Assembly (NCBI RefSeq): GCF_964204645.1
Contig: NC_134031.1
Span: 21,325,307-21,389,306, forward strand
DNA from: Tubulanus polymorphus
Lineage: Eukaryota; Nemertea; Palaeonemertea; Tubulaniformes; Tubulanidae
Length of the DNA stretch: 64,000 nucleotides
Direction of reading: 5' to 3'
The position numbers and the translations under genes were made by a program. The first letter of the stretch is position 1. Each line of letters starts with the position of its first letter. Below the pieces are notes generated by a model. It was not told the origin of the DNA, ran no database searches, and was given only the letters and a program-made list of their open reading frames with translations. Shown in pieces: positions 43,701 through 58,700 of the stretch.

Positions 43701-46700
43701 TCATAATTGATGGGTTAGGGTGTACTGAACTGATTTCAAATAGATAGGTTGAAAGATTAAGAACTTTCTGGCTGCTTTTGGTTCTGAAGATGATGGATTC
43801 AATCTGAAAAGATGTGTTAAGGCGTATTGAACTGATTTCAAATGGATAGGTGGAAAGATTAAGAATTTTCTGGCTATTTATGCTCCTGAAGATGATGGAC
43901 TCGATCTGAAATGATAGGTTAAGGTAAACTGAACTGATTTCGAGTAGATGGACTGAAAGATACAGATTTTTCTTGCAAAATAGGGTCCTAAAGATGATGA
44001 ATTCTATCTTAATTGATGGGTTAGGGTGAACTGAACTGATTTCAAATAGATAGGTGGAAAGAATCAGAATTTTCTGGCTGCCTTTGGTTCTGACGATGAT
44101 GGACTCAATCTGAAAAGATGGGCAAAGGCGTATTGAACTGATTTCAAATAGATAGGTGGAAAGATTAAGAATTTTCTGGCTATTTATGCTCCTGAAGATG
44201 ATGGACTCGATCTGAAATGATAGGTTAAGGTAGACTGAACTGATTTCGAGTATATGGACTGAAAGATACAGATTTTTCTTGCAAAAAAGGGTCCTAAAGA
44301 TGATGAGTTCTATCTTAATTGATGGGTTAGGGTGTACTGAACTGATTTCAAATAGATAGGTGGAAAGATTAAGAATTTTCGGGCTATTTATGCTCCTGAA
44401 GATGATGGACTCGATCTGAAATGATAGGGTAAGGTAAACTGAACTGATTTCGAATAGATGGACTGAAAGATACAGATTTTTCTTGCAAAATAGGGTCCTA
44501 AAGATGATGAATTCTATCTTAATTGATGGGTTAGGGTGTACTGAACTGATTTCAAATAGATAGGTTGAAAGAATCAGAATTTTCTGGCTGCTTTTGGTTC
44601 TGAAGATGATGGATTCAATCTGAAAAGATGTGTTAAGGCGTATTGAACTGATTTCAAATAGATAGGTGGAAAGATTAAGAATTTTCTGGCTATTTATGCT
44701 CCTGAAGATGATGGACTCGATCTGAAATGATAGGTTAAGGTAGACTGAACTGATTTCGAGTAGATGGACTGAAAGATACAGATTTTTCTTGCAAAATAGG
44801 GTCCTAAAGATGATGAGTTCTATCTTAATTGATGGGTTAGGGTGTACTGAACTGATTTCAAATAGATAGGTGGAAAGAATCAGAATTTTCTGGCTGCCTT
44901 TGGTTCTGAAGATGATGGACTCAATCTGAAAAGATGGGCTAAGGCGTATTGAACTGATTTCAAATAGATAGGTGGAACGATTAAGAATTTTCTGGCTATT
45001 TATGCTCCTGAAGATGATGGACTCGATCTGAAATGATAGGTTAAGGTAGACTGAACTGATTTCGAGTAGATGCACTGAAAGATACAGATTTTTCTTGCAA
45101 AAAAGGGTCCTAAAGATGATGAGTTCTATCTTAATTGATGGGTTAGGGTATACTGAACTGATTTCAAATAGATAGGTGGAAAGATTAAGAATTTTCGGGC
45201 TATTTATGCTCCTGAAGATGATGGACTCGATCTGAAATGATAGGTTAAGGTAAACTGAACTGATTTCGAATAGATGGACTGAAAGATACAGATTTTTCTT
45301 GCAAAATAGGGTCCTAAAGATGATGAATTCTATCTTAATTGATGGGTTAGGGTGTACTGAACTGATTTCAAATAGATAGGTTGAAAGAATCAGAATTTTC
45401 TTGCTGCTTTTGGTTCTAAAGATGATGGATTCAATCTGAAAAGATGTGTTAAGGCGTATTGAACTGATTTCAAATAGATAGGTGGAAAGATTAAGAATTT
45501 TCTGGCTATTTATGCTCCTGAAGATGATGGACTCGATCTGAAATGATAGATTAAGGTAAACTGAACTGATTTCGAGCAGATGGACTGAAAGATACAGATT
45601 TTTCTTGCAAAATAGGGTCCTAAAGATGATGAGTTCTATCTTAATTGATGGGTTAGGGTGTACTGAACTGATTTCAAATAGATAGGTTGAAAGAATCAGA
45701 ATTTTCTGGCTGCTTTTGGTTCTGAAGATGATGGATTCAATCTGAAAAGATGTGTTAAGGCGTATTGAACTGATTTCAAATAGATAGGTGGAAAGATTAA
45801 GAATTTTCTGGCTATTTATGCTCCTGAAGATGATGGACTCGATCTGAAATGATAGGTTAAGGTAGACTGAACTGATTTCGAGTAGATGGACTGAAAGATA
45901 CAGATTTTTCTTGCAAAATAGGGTCCTAAAGATGATGAATTCTATCTTAATTGATGGGTTAGGGTGTACTGAACTGATTTCAAATAGATAGGTGGAAAGA
46001 ATCAGAATTTTCTGGCTGCCTTTGGTTCTGAAGATGATGGACTCAATCTGAAAAGATGGGCTAAGGCGTATTGAACTGATTTCAAATAGATAGGTGGAAA
46101 GATTAAGAATTTTCTGGCTATTTATGCTCCTGAAGATGATGGACTCGATCTGAAATGATAGGTTAAGGTAGACTGAACTGATTTCGAGTAGATGGACTGA
46201 AAGATACAGATTTTTCTTGCAAAAAAGGGTCCTAAAGATGATGAGTTCTATCTTAATTGATGGGTTAGGGTGTACTGAATTGATTTCAAATAGATAGGTG
46301 GAAAGATTAAGAATTTTCTGGCTATTTATGCTCCTGAAGATGATGGACTCGATCTGAAATGATAGGTTAAGGTAAACTGAACTGATTTCGAGTAGATGGA
46401 CTGAAAGATACAGATTTTTCTTGCAAAATAGGGTCCTAAAGATGATGAGTTCTATCTTAATTGATGGGTTAGGGTGTACTGAACTGATTTCAAATAGATA
46501 GGTTGAAAGAATCAGAATTTTATGGCTGCTTTTGGTTCTGAAGATGATGGATTCAATCTGAAAAGATGTGTTAAGGCGTATTGAACTGATTTCAAATAGA
46601 TAGGTGGAAAGATTAAGAATTTTCTGGCTATTTATGCTCCTGAAGATGATGGACTCGATCTGAAATGATAGGTTAAGGTAGACTGAACTGATTTCGAGTA

Positions 46701-49700
46701 GATGGACTGAAAGATACAGATTTTTCTTGCAAAATAGGGTCCTAAAGATGATGAATTCTATCTTAATTGATGGGTTAGGGTGAACTGAACTGATTTCAAA
46801 TAGATAGGTGGAAAGAATCAGAATTTTCTGGCTGCCTTTGGTTCTAAAGATGATGGACTCAATCTGAAAAGATGGGCTAAGGCGTATTGAACTGATTTCA
46901 AAGAGATAGGTTGAAAGATTAAGAATTTTCTGGCTATTTATGCTCCTGAAGATGATGGACTCGATCTGAAATGATAGGTTAAGGTAAACTGAACTGATTT
47001 CGAGCAGATGGACTGAAAGATACAGATTTTTCTTGCAAAATAGGGTCCTAAAGATGATGAGTTCTATCTTAATTGATGGGTTAGGGTGTACTGAACTGAT
47101 TTCAAATAGATAGGTTGAAAGAATCAGAATTTTCTTGCTGCCTTAGGTTCTGAAGATGATGGACTCAATCTGAAAAGATGGGTTAAGGCGTATTGAACTG
47201 ATTTCAAATAGATAGGTGGAAAGATTAAGAATTTTCTGGCTATTTATGCTCCTGAAGATGATGGACTCGATCTGAAATGATAGGTTAAGGTAAACTGAAC
47301 TGATTTCGAGTAGATGGACTGAAAGATACAGATTTTTCTTGCAAAATAGGGTCCTAAAGATGATGAATTCTATCATAATTGATGGGTTAGGGTGTACTGA
47401 ACTGATTTCAAATAGATAGGTTGAAAGATTAAGAACTTTCTGGCTGCTTTTGGTTCTGAAGATGATGGATTCAATCTGAAAAGATGTGTTAAGGCGTATT
47501 GAACTGATTTCAAATGGATAGGTGGAAAGATTAAGAATTTTCTGGCTATTTATGCTCCTGAAGATGATGGACTCGATCTGAAATGATAGGTTAAGGTAAA
47601 CTGAACTGATTTCGAGTAGATGGACTGAAAGATACAGATTTTTCTTGCAAAATAGGGTCCTAAAGATGATGAATTCTATCTTAATTGATGGGTTAGGGTG
47701 AACTGAACTGATTTCAAATAGATAGGTGGAAAGAATCAGAATTTTCTGGCTGCCTTTGGTTCTGACGATGATGGACTCAATCTGAAAAGATGGGCAAAGG
47801 CGTATTGAACTGATTTCAAATAGATAGGTGGAAAGATTAAGAATTTTCTGGCTATTTATGCTCCTGAAGATGATGGACTCGATCTGAAATGATAGGTTAA
47901 GGTAGACTGAACTGATTTCGAGTATATGGACTGAAAGATACAGATTTTTCTTGCAAAAAAGGGTCCTAAAGATGATGAGTTCTATCTTAATTGATGGGTT
48001 AGGGTGTACTGAACTGATTTCAAATAGATAGGTGGAAAGATTAAGAATTTTCGGGCTATTTATGCTCCTGAAGATGATGGACTCGATCTGAAATGATAGG
48101 GTAAGGTAAACTGAACTGATTTCGAATAGATGGACTGAAAGATACAGATTTTTCTTGCAAAATAGGGTCCTAAAGATGATGAATTCTATCTTAATTGATG
48201 GGTTAGGGTGTACTGAACTGATTTCAAATAGATAGGTTGAAAGAATCAGAATTTTCTGGCTGCTTTTGGTTCTGAAGATGATGGATTCAATCTGAAAAGA
48301 TGTGTTAAGGCGTATTGAACTGATTTCAAATAGATAGGTGGAAAGATTAAGAATTTTCTGGCTATTTATGCTCCTGAAGATGATGGACTCGATCTGAAAT
48401 GATAGGTTAAGGTAGACTGAACTGATTTCGAGTAGATGGACTGAAAGATACAGATTTTTCTTGCAAAATAGGGTCCTAAAGATGATGAGTTCTATCTTAA
48501 TTGATGGGTTAGGGTGTACTGAACTGATTTCAAATAGATAGGTGGAAAGAATCAGAATTTTCTGGCTGCCTTTGGTTCTGAAGATGATGGACTCAATCTG
48601 AAAAGATGGGCTAAGGCGTATTGAACTGATTTCAAATAGATAGGTGGAAAGATTAAGAATTTTCTGGCTATTTATGCTCCTGAAGATGATGGACTCGATC
48701 TGAAATGATAGGTTAAGGTAGACTGAACTGATTTCGAGTAGATGGACTGAAAGATACAGATTTTTCTTGCAAAAAAGGGTCCTAAAGATGATGAGTTCTA
48801 TCTTAATTGATGGGTTAGGGTGTACTGAACTGATTTCAAATAGATAGGTGGAAAGATTAAGAATTTTCTGGCTATTTATGCTCCTGAAGATAATGGACTC
48901 GATCTGAAATGATAGGTTAAGGTAAACTGAACTGATTTCGAGTAGATGGACTGAAAGATACAGATTTTTCTTGCAAAATAGGGTCCTAAAGATGATGAAT
49001 TCTATCTTAATTGATGGGTTAGGGTGTACTGAACTGATTTCAAATAGATAGGTTGAAAGAATCAGAATTTTATGGCTGCTTTTGGTTCTGAAGATGATGG
49101 ATTCAATCTGAAAAGATGTGTTAAGGCGTATTGAACTGATTTCAAATAGATAGGTGGAAAGATTAAGAATTTTCTGGCTATTTATGCTCCTGAAGATGAT
49201 GGACTCGATCTGAAATGATAGGTTAAGGTAGACTGAACTGATTTCGAGTAGATGGACTGAAAGATACAGATTTTTCTTGCAAAATAGGGTCCTAAAGATG
49301 ATGAGTTCTATCTTAATTGATGGGTTAGGGTGTACTGAACTGATTTCAAATAGATAGGTTGAAAGAATCAGAATTTTCTGGCTGCTTTTGGTTCTGAAGA
49401 TGATGGACTCAATCTGAAAAGATGGGTTAAGGCGTATTGAACTGATGTCAAATAGATAGGTGGAAAGATTAAGAATTTTCTGGCTATTTATGCTCCTGAA
49501 GATGATGGACTCGATCTGAAATGATAGGTTAAGGTAGACTGAACTGATTTCGAGTAGATGGACTGAAAGATACAGATTTTTCTTGCAAAATAGGGTCCTA
49601 AAGATGATAAATTCTATCTTAATTGATGGGTTAGGGTGAACTGAACTGATTTCAAATAGATGGGTGGAAAGAATCAGACTTTTCTGGCTGCCTTTGGTTC

Positions 49701-52700
49701 TAAAGATGATGGACTCAATCTGAAAAGATGGGCAAAGGCGTATTGAACTGATTTCAAAGAGATAGGTGGAAAGATTAAGAATTTTGTGGCTATTTATGCT
49801 CCTGAAGATGATGGACTCGATCTGAAATGATAGGTTAAGGTAAACTGAACTGATTTCGAGCAGATGGACTGAAAGATACAGATTTTTCTTGCAAAATAGG
49901 GTCCTAAAGATGATGAGTTCTATCTTAATTGATGGGTTAGGGTGTACTGAACTGATTTCAAATAGATAGGTGGAAAGATTAAGAATTTTCTGGTTATTTA
50001 TGCTCCTGAAGATGATGGACTCGATCTGAAATGATAGGTTAAGGTAAACTGAACTGATTTCGAGTAGATGGACTGAAAGATACAGATTTTTCTTGCAAAA
50101 TAGGGTCCTAAAGATGATGAGTTCAATCTTAATTGATGGGTTAGGGTGTACTGAACTGATTTCAAATAGATAGGTGGAAAGATTAAGAATTTTCTGGTTA
50201 TTTATGCTCCTGAAGATGATGGACTCGATCTGAAATGATAGGTTAAGGTAAACTGAACTGATTTCGAGTAGATGGACTGAAAGATACAGATTTTTCTTGC
50301 AAAATAGGGTCCTAAAGATGATGAATTCTATCTTAATTGATGGGTAAGGGTGTACTGAACTGATTTCAAATAGATAGGTTGAAAGAATCAGAATTTTCTT
50401 GCTGCCTTAGGTTCTGAAGATGATGGACTCAATCTGAAAAGATGGGTTAAGGCGTATTGAACTGATTTCAAATGGATAGGTGGAAAGATTAAGAATTTTC
50501 TGGCTATTTATGCTCCTGAAGATGATGGACTCGATCTGAAATGATAGGTTAAGGTAAACTGAACTGATTTCGAGTAGATGGACTGAAAGATACAGATTTT
50601 TCTTGCAAAATAGGGTCCTAAAGATGATGAATTCTATCATAATTGATGGGTTAGGGTGTACTGAACTGATTTCAAATAGATAGGTTGAAAGATTAAGAAC
50701 TTTCTGGCTGCTTTTGGTTCTGAAGATGATGGATTCAATCTGAAAAGATGGGTTAAGGCGTATTGAACTGATTTCAAATGGATAGGTGGAAAGATTAAGA
50801 ATTTTCTGGCTATTTATGCTCCTGAAGATGATGGACTCGATCTGAAATGATAGGTTAAGGTAAACTGAACTGATTTCGAGCAGATGGACTGAAAGATACA
50901 GATTTTTCTTGCAAAATAGGGTCCTAAAGATGATGAGTTCTATCTTAATTGATGGGTTAGGGTGTACTGAACGGATTTCAAATAGATAGGTTGAAAGAAT
51001 CAGAATTTTCTGGCTGCTTTTGGTTCTGAAGATGATGGATTCAATCTGAAAAGATGTGTTAAGGCGTATTGAACTGATTTCAAATAGATAGGTGGAAAGA
51101 TTAAGAATTTTCTGGCTATTTATGCTCCTGAAGATGATGGACTCGATCTGAAATGATAGGTTAAGGTAGACTGAACTGATTTCGAGTAGATGGACTGAAA
51201 GATACAGATTTTTCTTGCAAAATAGGGTCCTAAAGATGATGAGTTCTATCTTAATTGATGGGTTAGGGTGTACTGAACTGATTTCAAATAGATAGGTGGA
51301 AAGAATCAGAATTTTCTGGCTGCCTTTGGTTCTGAAGATGATGGACTCAATCTGAAAAGATGGGCTAAGGCGTATTGAACTGATTTCAAATAGATAGGTG
51401 GAAAGATTAAGAATTTTCTGGCTATTTATGCTCCTGAAGATGATGGACTCGATCTGAAATGATAGGTTAAGGTAGACTGAACTGATTTCGAGTAGATGGA
51501 CTGAAAGATACAGATTTTTCTTGCAAAAAAGGGTCCTAAAGATGATGAGTTCTATCTTAATTGATGGGTTAGGGTGTACTGAACTGATTTCAAATAGATA
51601 GGTGGAAAGATTAAGAATTTTCGGGCTATTTATGCTCCTGAAGATGATGGACTCGATCTGAAATGATAGGTTAAGGTAAACTGAACTGATTTCGAGTAGA
51701 TGGACTGAAAGATACAGATTTTTCTTGCAAAATAGGGTCCTAAAGATGATGAATTCTATCTTAATTGATGGGTTAGGGTGTACTGAACTGATTTCAAATA
51801 GATAGGTTGAAAGAATCAGAATTTTATGGCTGCTTTTGGTTCTGAAGATGATGGATTCAATCTGAAAAGATGTGTTAAGGCGTATTGAACTGATTTCAAA
51901 TAGATAGGTGGAAAGATTAAGAATTTTCTGGCTATTTATGCTCCTGAAGATGATGGACTCGATCTGAAATGATAGGTTAAGGTAGACTGAACTGATTTCG
52001 AGTAGATGGACTGAAAGATACAGATTTTTCTTGCAAAATAGGGTCCTAAAGATGATGAATTCTATCTTAATTGATGGGTTAGGGTGAACTGAACTGATTT
52101 CAAATAGATGGGTGGAAAGAATCAGAATTTTCTGGCTGCCTTTGGTTCTAAAGATGATGGACTCAATCTGAAAAGATGGGCTAAGGCGTATTGAACTGAT
52201 TTCAAAGAGATAGGTTGAAAGATTAAGAATTTTCTGGGTATTTATGCTCCTGAAGATGATGGACTCGATCTGAAATGATAGGTTAAGGTAAACTGAACTG
52301 ATTTCGAGCAGATGGACTGAAAGATACAGATTTTTCTTGCAAAATAGGGTCCTAAAGATGATGAGTTCTATCTTAATTGATGGGTTAGGGTGTACTGAAC
52401 TGATTTCAAATAGATAGGTTGAAAGAATCAGAATTTTCTTGCTGCCTTAGGTTCTGAAGATGATGGACTCAATCTGAAAAGATGGGTTAAGGCGTATTGA
52501 ACTGATTTCAAATAGATAGGTGGAAAGATTAAGAATTTTCTGGCTATTTATGCTCCTGAAGATGATGGACTCGATCTGAAATGATAGGTTAAGGTAAACT
52601 GAACTGATTTCGAGTAGATGGACTGAAAGATACAGATTTTTCTTGCAAAATAGGGTCCTAAAGATGATGAATTCTATCATAATTGATGGGTTAGGGTGTA

Positions 52701-55700
52701 CTGAACTGATTTCAAATAGATAGGTTGAAAGATTGAGAACTTTCTGGCTGCTTTTGGTTCTGAAGATGATGGATTCAATCTGAAAAGATGGGTTAAGGCG
52801 TATTGAACTGATTTCAAATGGATAGGTGGAAAGATTAAGAATTTTCTGGCTATTTATGCTCCTGAAGATGATGGACTCGATCTGAAATGATAGGTTAAGG
52901 TAAACTGAACTGATTTCGAGTAGATGGACTGAAAGATACAGATTTTTCTTGCAAAATAGGGTCCTAAAGATGATGAATTCTATCTTAATTGATGGGTTAG
53001 GGTGAACTGAACTGATTTCAAATAGATAGGTGGAAAGAATCAGAATTTTCTGGCTGCCTTTGGTTCTGACGATGATGGACTCAATCTGAAAAGATGGGCA
53101 AAGGCGTATTGAACTGATTTCAAATAGATAGGTGGAAAGATTAAGAATTTTCTGGTTATTTATGCTCCTGAAGATGATGGACTCGATCTGAAATGATAGG
53201 TTAAGGTAGACTGAACTGATTTCGAGTAGATGGACTGAAAGATACAGATTTTTCTTGCAAAAAAGGGTCCTAAAGATGATGAGTTCTATCTTAATTGATG
53301 GGTTAGGGTGTACTGAACTGATTTCAAATAGATAGGTGGAAAGATTAAGAATTTTCGGGCTATTTATGCTCCTGAAGATGATGGACTCGATCTGAAATGA
53401 TAGGTTAAGGTAAACTGAACTGATTTCGAATAGATGGACTGAAAGATACAGATTTTTCTTGCAAAATAGGGTCCTAAAGATGATGAATTCTATCTTAATT
53501 GATGGGTTAGGGTGTACTGAACTGATTTCAAATAGATAGGTTGAAAGAATCAGAATTTTCTGGCTGCTTTTGGTTCTGAAGATGATGGATTCAATCTGAA
53601 AAGATGTGTTAAGGCGTATTGAACTGATTTCAAATAGATAGGTGGAAAGATTAAGAATTTTCTGGCTATTTATGCTCCTGAAGATGATGGACTCGATCTG
53701 AAATGATAGGTTAAGGTAGACTGAACTGATTTCGAGTAGATGGACTGAAAGATACAGATTTTTCTTGCAAAATAGGGTCCTAAAGATGATGAGTTCTATC
53801 TTAATTGATGGGTTAGGGTGTACTGAACTGATTTCAAATAGATAGGTGGAAAGAATCAGAATTTTCTGGCTGCCTTTGGTTCTGAAGATGATGGACTCAA
53901 TCTGAAAAGATGGGCTAAGGCGTATTGAACTGATTTCAAATAGATAGGTGGAAAGATTAAGAATTTTCTGGCTATTTATGCTCCTGAAGATGATGGACTC
54001 GATCTGAAATGATAGGTTAAGGTAGACTGAACTGATTTCGAGTAGATGGACTGAAAGATACAGATTTTTCTTGCAAAAAAGGGTCCTAAAGATGATGAGT
54101 TCTATCTTAATTGATGGGTTAGGGTGTACTGAACTGATTTCAAATAGATAGGTGGAAAGATTAAGAATTTTCTGGCTATTTATGCTCCTGAAGATAATGG
54201 ACTCGATCTGAAATGATAGGTTAAGGTAAACTGAACTGATTTCGAGTAGATGGACTGAAAGATACAGATTTTTCTTGCAAAATAGGGTCCTAAAGATGAT
54301 GAATTCTATCTTAATTGATGGGTTAGGGTGTACTGAACTGATTTCAAATAGATAGGTTGAAAGAATCAGAATTTTATGGCTGCTTTTGGTTCTGAAGATG
54401 ATGGATTCAATCTGAAAAGATGTGTTAAGGCGTATTGAACTGATTTCAAATAGATAGGTGGAAAGATTAAGAATTTTCTGGCTATTTATGCTCCTGAAGA
54501 TGATGGACTCGATCTGAAATGATAGGTTAAGGTAGACTGAACTGATTTCGAGTAGATGGACTGAAAGATACAGATTTTTCTTGCAAAATAGGGTCCTAAA
54601 GATGATGAGTTCTATCTTAATTGATGGGTTAGGGTGTACTGAACTGATTTCAAATAGATAGGTTGAAAGAATCAGAATTTTCTGGCTGCTTTTGGTTCTG
54701 AAAATGATGGACTCAATCTGAAAAGATGGGTTAAGGCGTATTGAACTGATGTCAAATAGATAGGTGGAAAGATTAAGAATTTTCTGGCTATTTATGCTCC
54801 TGAAGATGATGGACTCGATCTGAAATGATAGGTTAAGGTAGACTGAACTGATTTCGAGTAGATGGACTGAAAGATACAGATTTTTCTTGCAAAATAGGGT
54901 CCTAAAGATGATGAATTCTATCTTAATTGATGGGTTAGGGTGAATTGAACTGATTTCAAATAGATGGGTGGAAAGAATCAGAATTTTCTGGCTGCCTTTG
55001 GTTCTAAAGATGATGGACTCAATCTGAAAAGATGGGCAAAGGCGTATTGAACTGATTTCAAAGAGATAGGTGGAAAGATTAAGAATTTTGTGGCTATTTA
55101 TGCTCCTGAAGATGATGGACTCGATCTGAAATGATAGGTTAAGGTAAACTGAACTGATTTCGAGCAGATGGACTGAAAGATACAGATTTTTCTTGCAAAA
55201 TAGGGTCCTAAAGATGATGAGTTCTATCTTAATTGATGGGTTAGGGTGTACTGAACTGATTTCAAATAGATAGGTGGAAAGATTAAGAATTTTCTGGTTA
55301 TTTATGCTCCTGAAGATGATGGACTCGATCTGAAATGATAGGTTAAGGTAAACTGAACTGATTTCGAGTAGATGGACTGAAAGATACAGATTTTTCTTGC
55401 AAAATAGGGTCCTAAAGATGATGAGTTCAATCTTAATTGATGGGTTAGGGTGTACCGAACTGATTTCAAATAGATAGGTGGAAAGATTAAGAATTTTCTG
55501 GTTATTTATGCTCCTGAAGATGATGGACTCGATCTGAAATGATAGGTTAAGGTAAACTGAACTGATTTCGAGTAGATGGACTGAAAGATACAGATTTTTC
55601 TTGCAAAATAGGGTCCTAAAGATGATGAATTCTATCTTAATTGATGGGTAAGGGTGTACTGAACTGATTTCAACTAGATAGGTTGAAAGAATCAGAATTT

Positions 55701-58700
55701 TCTTGCTGCCTTAGGTTCTGAAGATGATGGACTCAATCTGAAAAGATGGGTTAAGGCGTATTGAACTGATTTCAAATAGATAGGTGGAAAGATTAAGAAT
55801 TTTCTGGCTATTTATGCTCCTGAAGATGATGGACTCGATCTGAAATGATAGGTTAAGGTAAACTGAACTGATTTCGAGTAGATGGACTGAAAGATACAGA
55901 TTTTTCTTGCAAAATAGGGTCCTAAAGATGATGAATTCTATCATAATTGATGGGTTAGGGTGTACTGAACTGATTTCGAATAGATAGGTTGAAAGATTAA
56001 GAACTTTCTGGCTGCTTTTGGTTCTGAAGATGATGGATTCAATCTGAAAAGATGGGTTAAGGCGTATTGAACTGATTTCAAATGGATAGGTGGAAAGATT
56101 AAGAATTTTCTGGCTATTTATGCTCCTGAAGATGATGGACTCGATCTGAAATGATAGGTTAAGGTAAACTGAACTGATTTCGAGTAGATGGACTGAAAGA
56201 TACAGATTTTTCTTGCAAAATAGGGTCCTAAAGATGATGAATTCTATCTTAATTGATGGGTTAGGGTGAACTGAACTGATTTCAAATAGATAGGTGGAAA
56301 GAATCAGAATTTTCTGGCTGCCTTTGGTTCTGAAGATGATGGACTCAATCTGAAAAGATGGGCAAAGGCGTATTGAACTGATTTCAAATAGATAGGTGGA
56401 AAGATTAAGAATTTTCTGGCTATTTATGCTACTGAAGATGATGGACTCGATCTGAAATGATAGGTTAAGGTAGACTGAACTGATTTCGAGTAGATGGACT
56501 GAAAGATACAGATTTTTCTTGCAAAATAGGGTCCTAAAGATGATGAGTTCTATCTTAATTGATGGGTTAGGGTGTACTGAACTGATTTCAAATAGATAGG
56601 TTGAAAGAATCAGAATTTTCTGGCTGCTTTTGGTTCTGAAGATGATGGATTCAATCTGAAAAGATGGGTTAAGGCGTATTGAACTGATTTCAAATGGATA
56701 GGTGGAAAGATTAAGAATTTTCTGGCTATTTATGCTCCTGAAGATGATGGACTCGATCTGGAATGATAGGTTAAGGTAAACTGAACTGATTTCGAGTAGA
56801 TGGACTGAAAGATACAGATTTTTCTTGCAAAATAGGGTCCTAAAGATGATGAGTTCAATCTTAATTGATGGGTTAGGGTGTACTGAACTGATTTCAAATA
56901 GATAGGTGGAAAGATTAAGAATTTTCTGGTTATTTATGCTCCTGAAGATGATGGACTCGATCTGAAATGATAGGTTAAGGTAAACTGAACTGATTTCGAA
57001 TAGATGGACTGAAAGATACAGATTTTTCTTGCAAAATAGGGTCCTAAAGATGATGAGTTCTATCTTAATTGATGGGTTAGGGTGTACTGAACTGATTTCA
57101 AATAGATAGGTGGAAAGATTAAGAATTTTCGGGCTATTTATGCTCCTGAAGATGATGGACTCGATCTGAAATGATAGGTTAAGGTAAACTGAACTGATTT
57201 CGAATAGATGGACTGAAAGATACAGATTTTTCTTGCAAAATAGGGTCCTAAAGATGATGAATTCTATCTTAATTGATGGGTTAGGGTGTACTGAACTGAT
57301 TTCAAATAGATAGGTTGAAAGAATCAGAATTTTCTGGCTGCTTTTGGTTCTGAAGATGATGGATTCAATCTGAAAAGATGTGTTAAGGCGTATTGAACTG
57401 ATTTCAAATAGATAGGTGGAAAGATTAAGAATTTTCTGGCTATTTATGCTCCTGAAGATGATGGACTCGATCTGAAATGATAGGTTAAGGTAGACTGAAC
57501 TGATTTCGAGTAGATGGACTGAAAGATACAGATTTTTCTTGCAAAATAGGGTCCTAAAGATGATGAGTTCTATCTTAATTGATGGGTTAGGGTGTACTGA
57601 ACTGATTTCAAATAGATAGGTGGAAAGAATCAGAATTTTCTGGCTGCCTTTGGTTCTGAAGATGATGGACTCAATCTGAAAAGATGGGCTAAGGCGTATT
57701 GAACTGATTTCAAATAGATAGGTGGAAAGATTAAGAATTTTCTGGCTATTTATGCTCCTGAAGATGATGGACTCGATCTGAAATGATAGGTTAAGGTAGA
57801 CTGAACTGATTTCGAGTAGATGGACTGAAAGATACAGATTTTTCTTGCAAAAAAGGGTCCTAAAGATGATGAGTTCTATCTTAATTGATGGGTTAGGGTG
57901 TACTGAACTGATTTCAAATAGATAGGTGGAAAGATTAAGAATTTTCTGGCTATTTATGCTCCTGAAGATAATGGACTCGATCTGAAATGATAGGTTAAGG
58001 TAAACTGAACTGATTTCGAGTAGATGGACTGTAAGATACAGATTTTTCTTGCAAAATAGGGTCCTAAAGATGATGAATTCTATCTTAATTGATGGGTTAG
58101 GGTGTACTGAACTGATTTCAAATAGATAGGTTGAAAGAATCAGAATTTTCTGGCTGCTTTTGGTTCTGAAGATGATGGATTCAATCTGAAAAGATGTGTT
58201 AAGGCGTATTGAACTGATTTCAAATAGATAGGTGGAAAGATTAAGAATTTTCTGGCTATTTATGCTCCTGAAGATGATGGACTCGATCTGAAATGATAGG
58301 TTAAGGTAGACTGAACTGATTTCGAGTAGATGGACTGAAAGATACAGATTTTTCTTGCAAAATAGGGTCCTAAAGATGATGAGTTCTATCTTAATTGATG
58401 GGTTAGGGTGTACTGAACTGATTTCAAATAGATAGGTTGAAAGAATCAGAATTTTCTGGCTGCTTTTGGTTCTGAAGATGATGGACTCAATCTGAAAAGA
58501 TGGGTTAAGGCGTATTGAACTGATGTCAAATAGATAGGTGGAAAGATTAAGAATTTTCTGGCTATTTATGCTCCTGAAGATGATGGACTCGATCTGAAAT
58601 GATAGGTTAAGGTAGACTGAACTGATTTCGAGTAGATGGACTGAAAGATACAGATTTTTCTTGCAAAATAGGGTCCTAAAGATGATGAATTCTATCTTAA

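Noticed and set aside
43471-45075. 534-residue open frame on the minus strand with a 34-residue repeat
   Set aside because: 102 is divisible by three, so a stop-free phase of the satellite stays open over many monomers. Equivalent frames elsewhere close after 77 codons, and there is no domain or composition typical of a protein.
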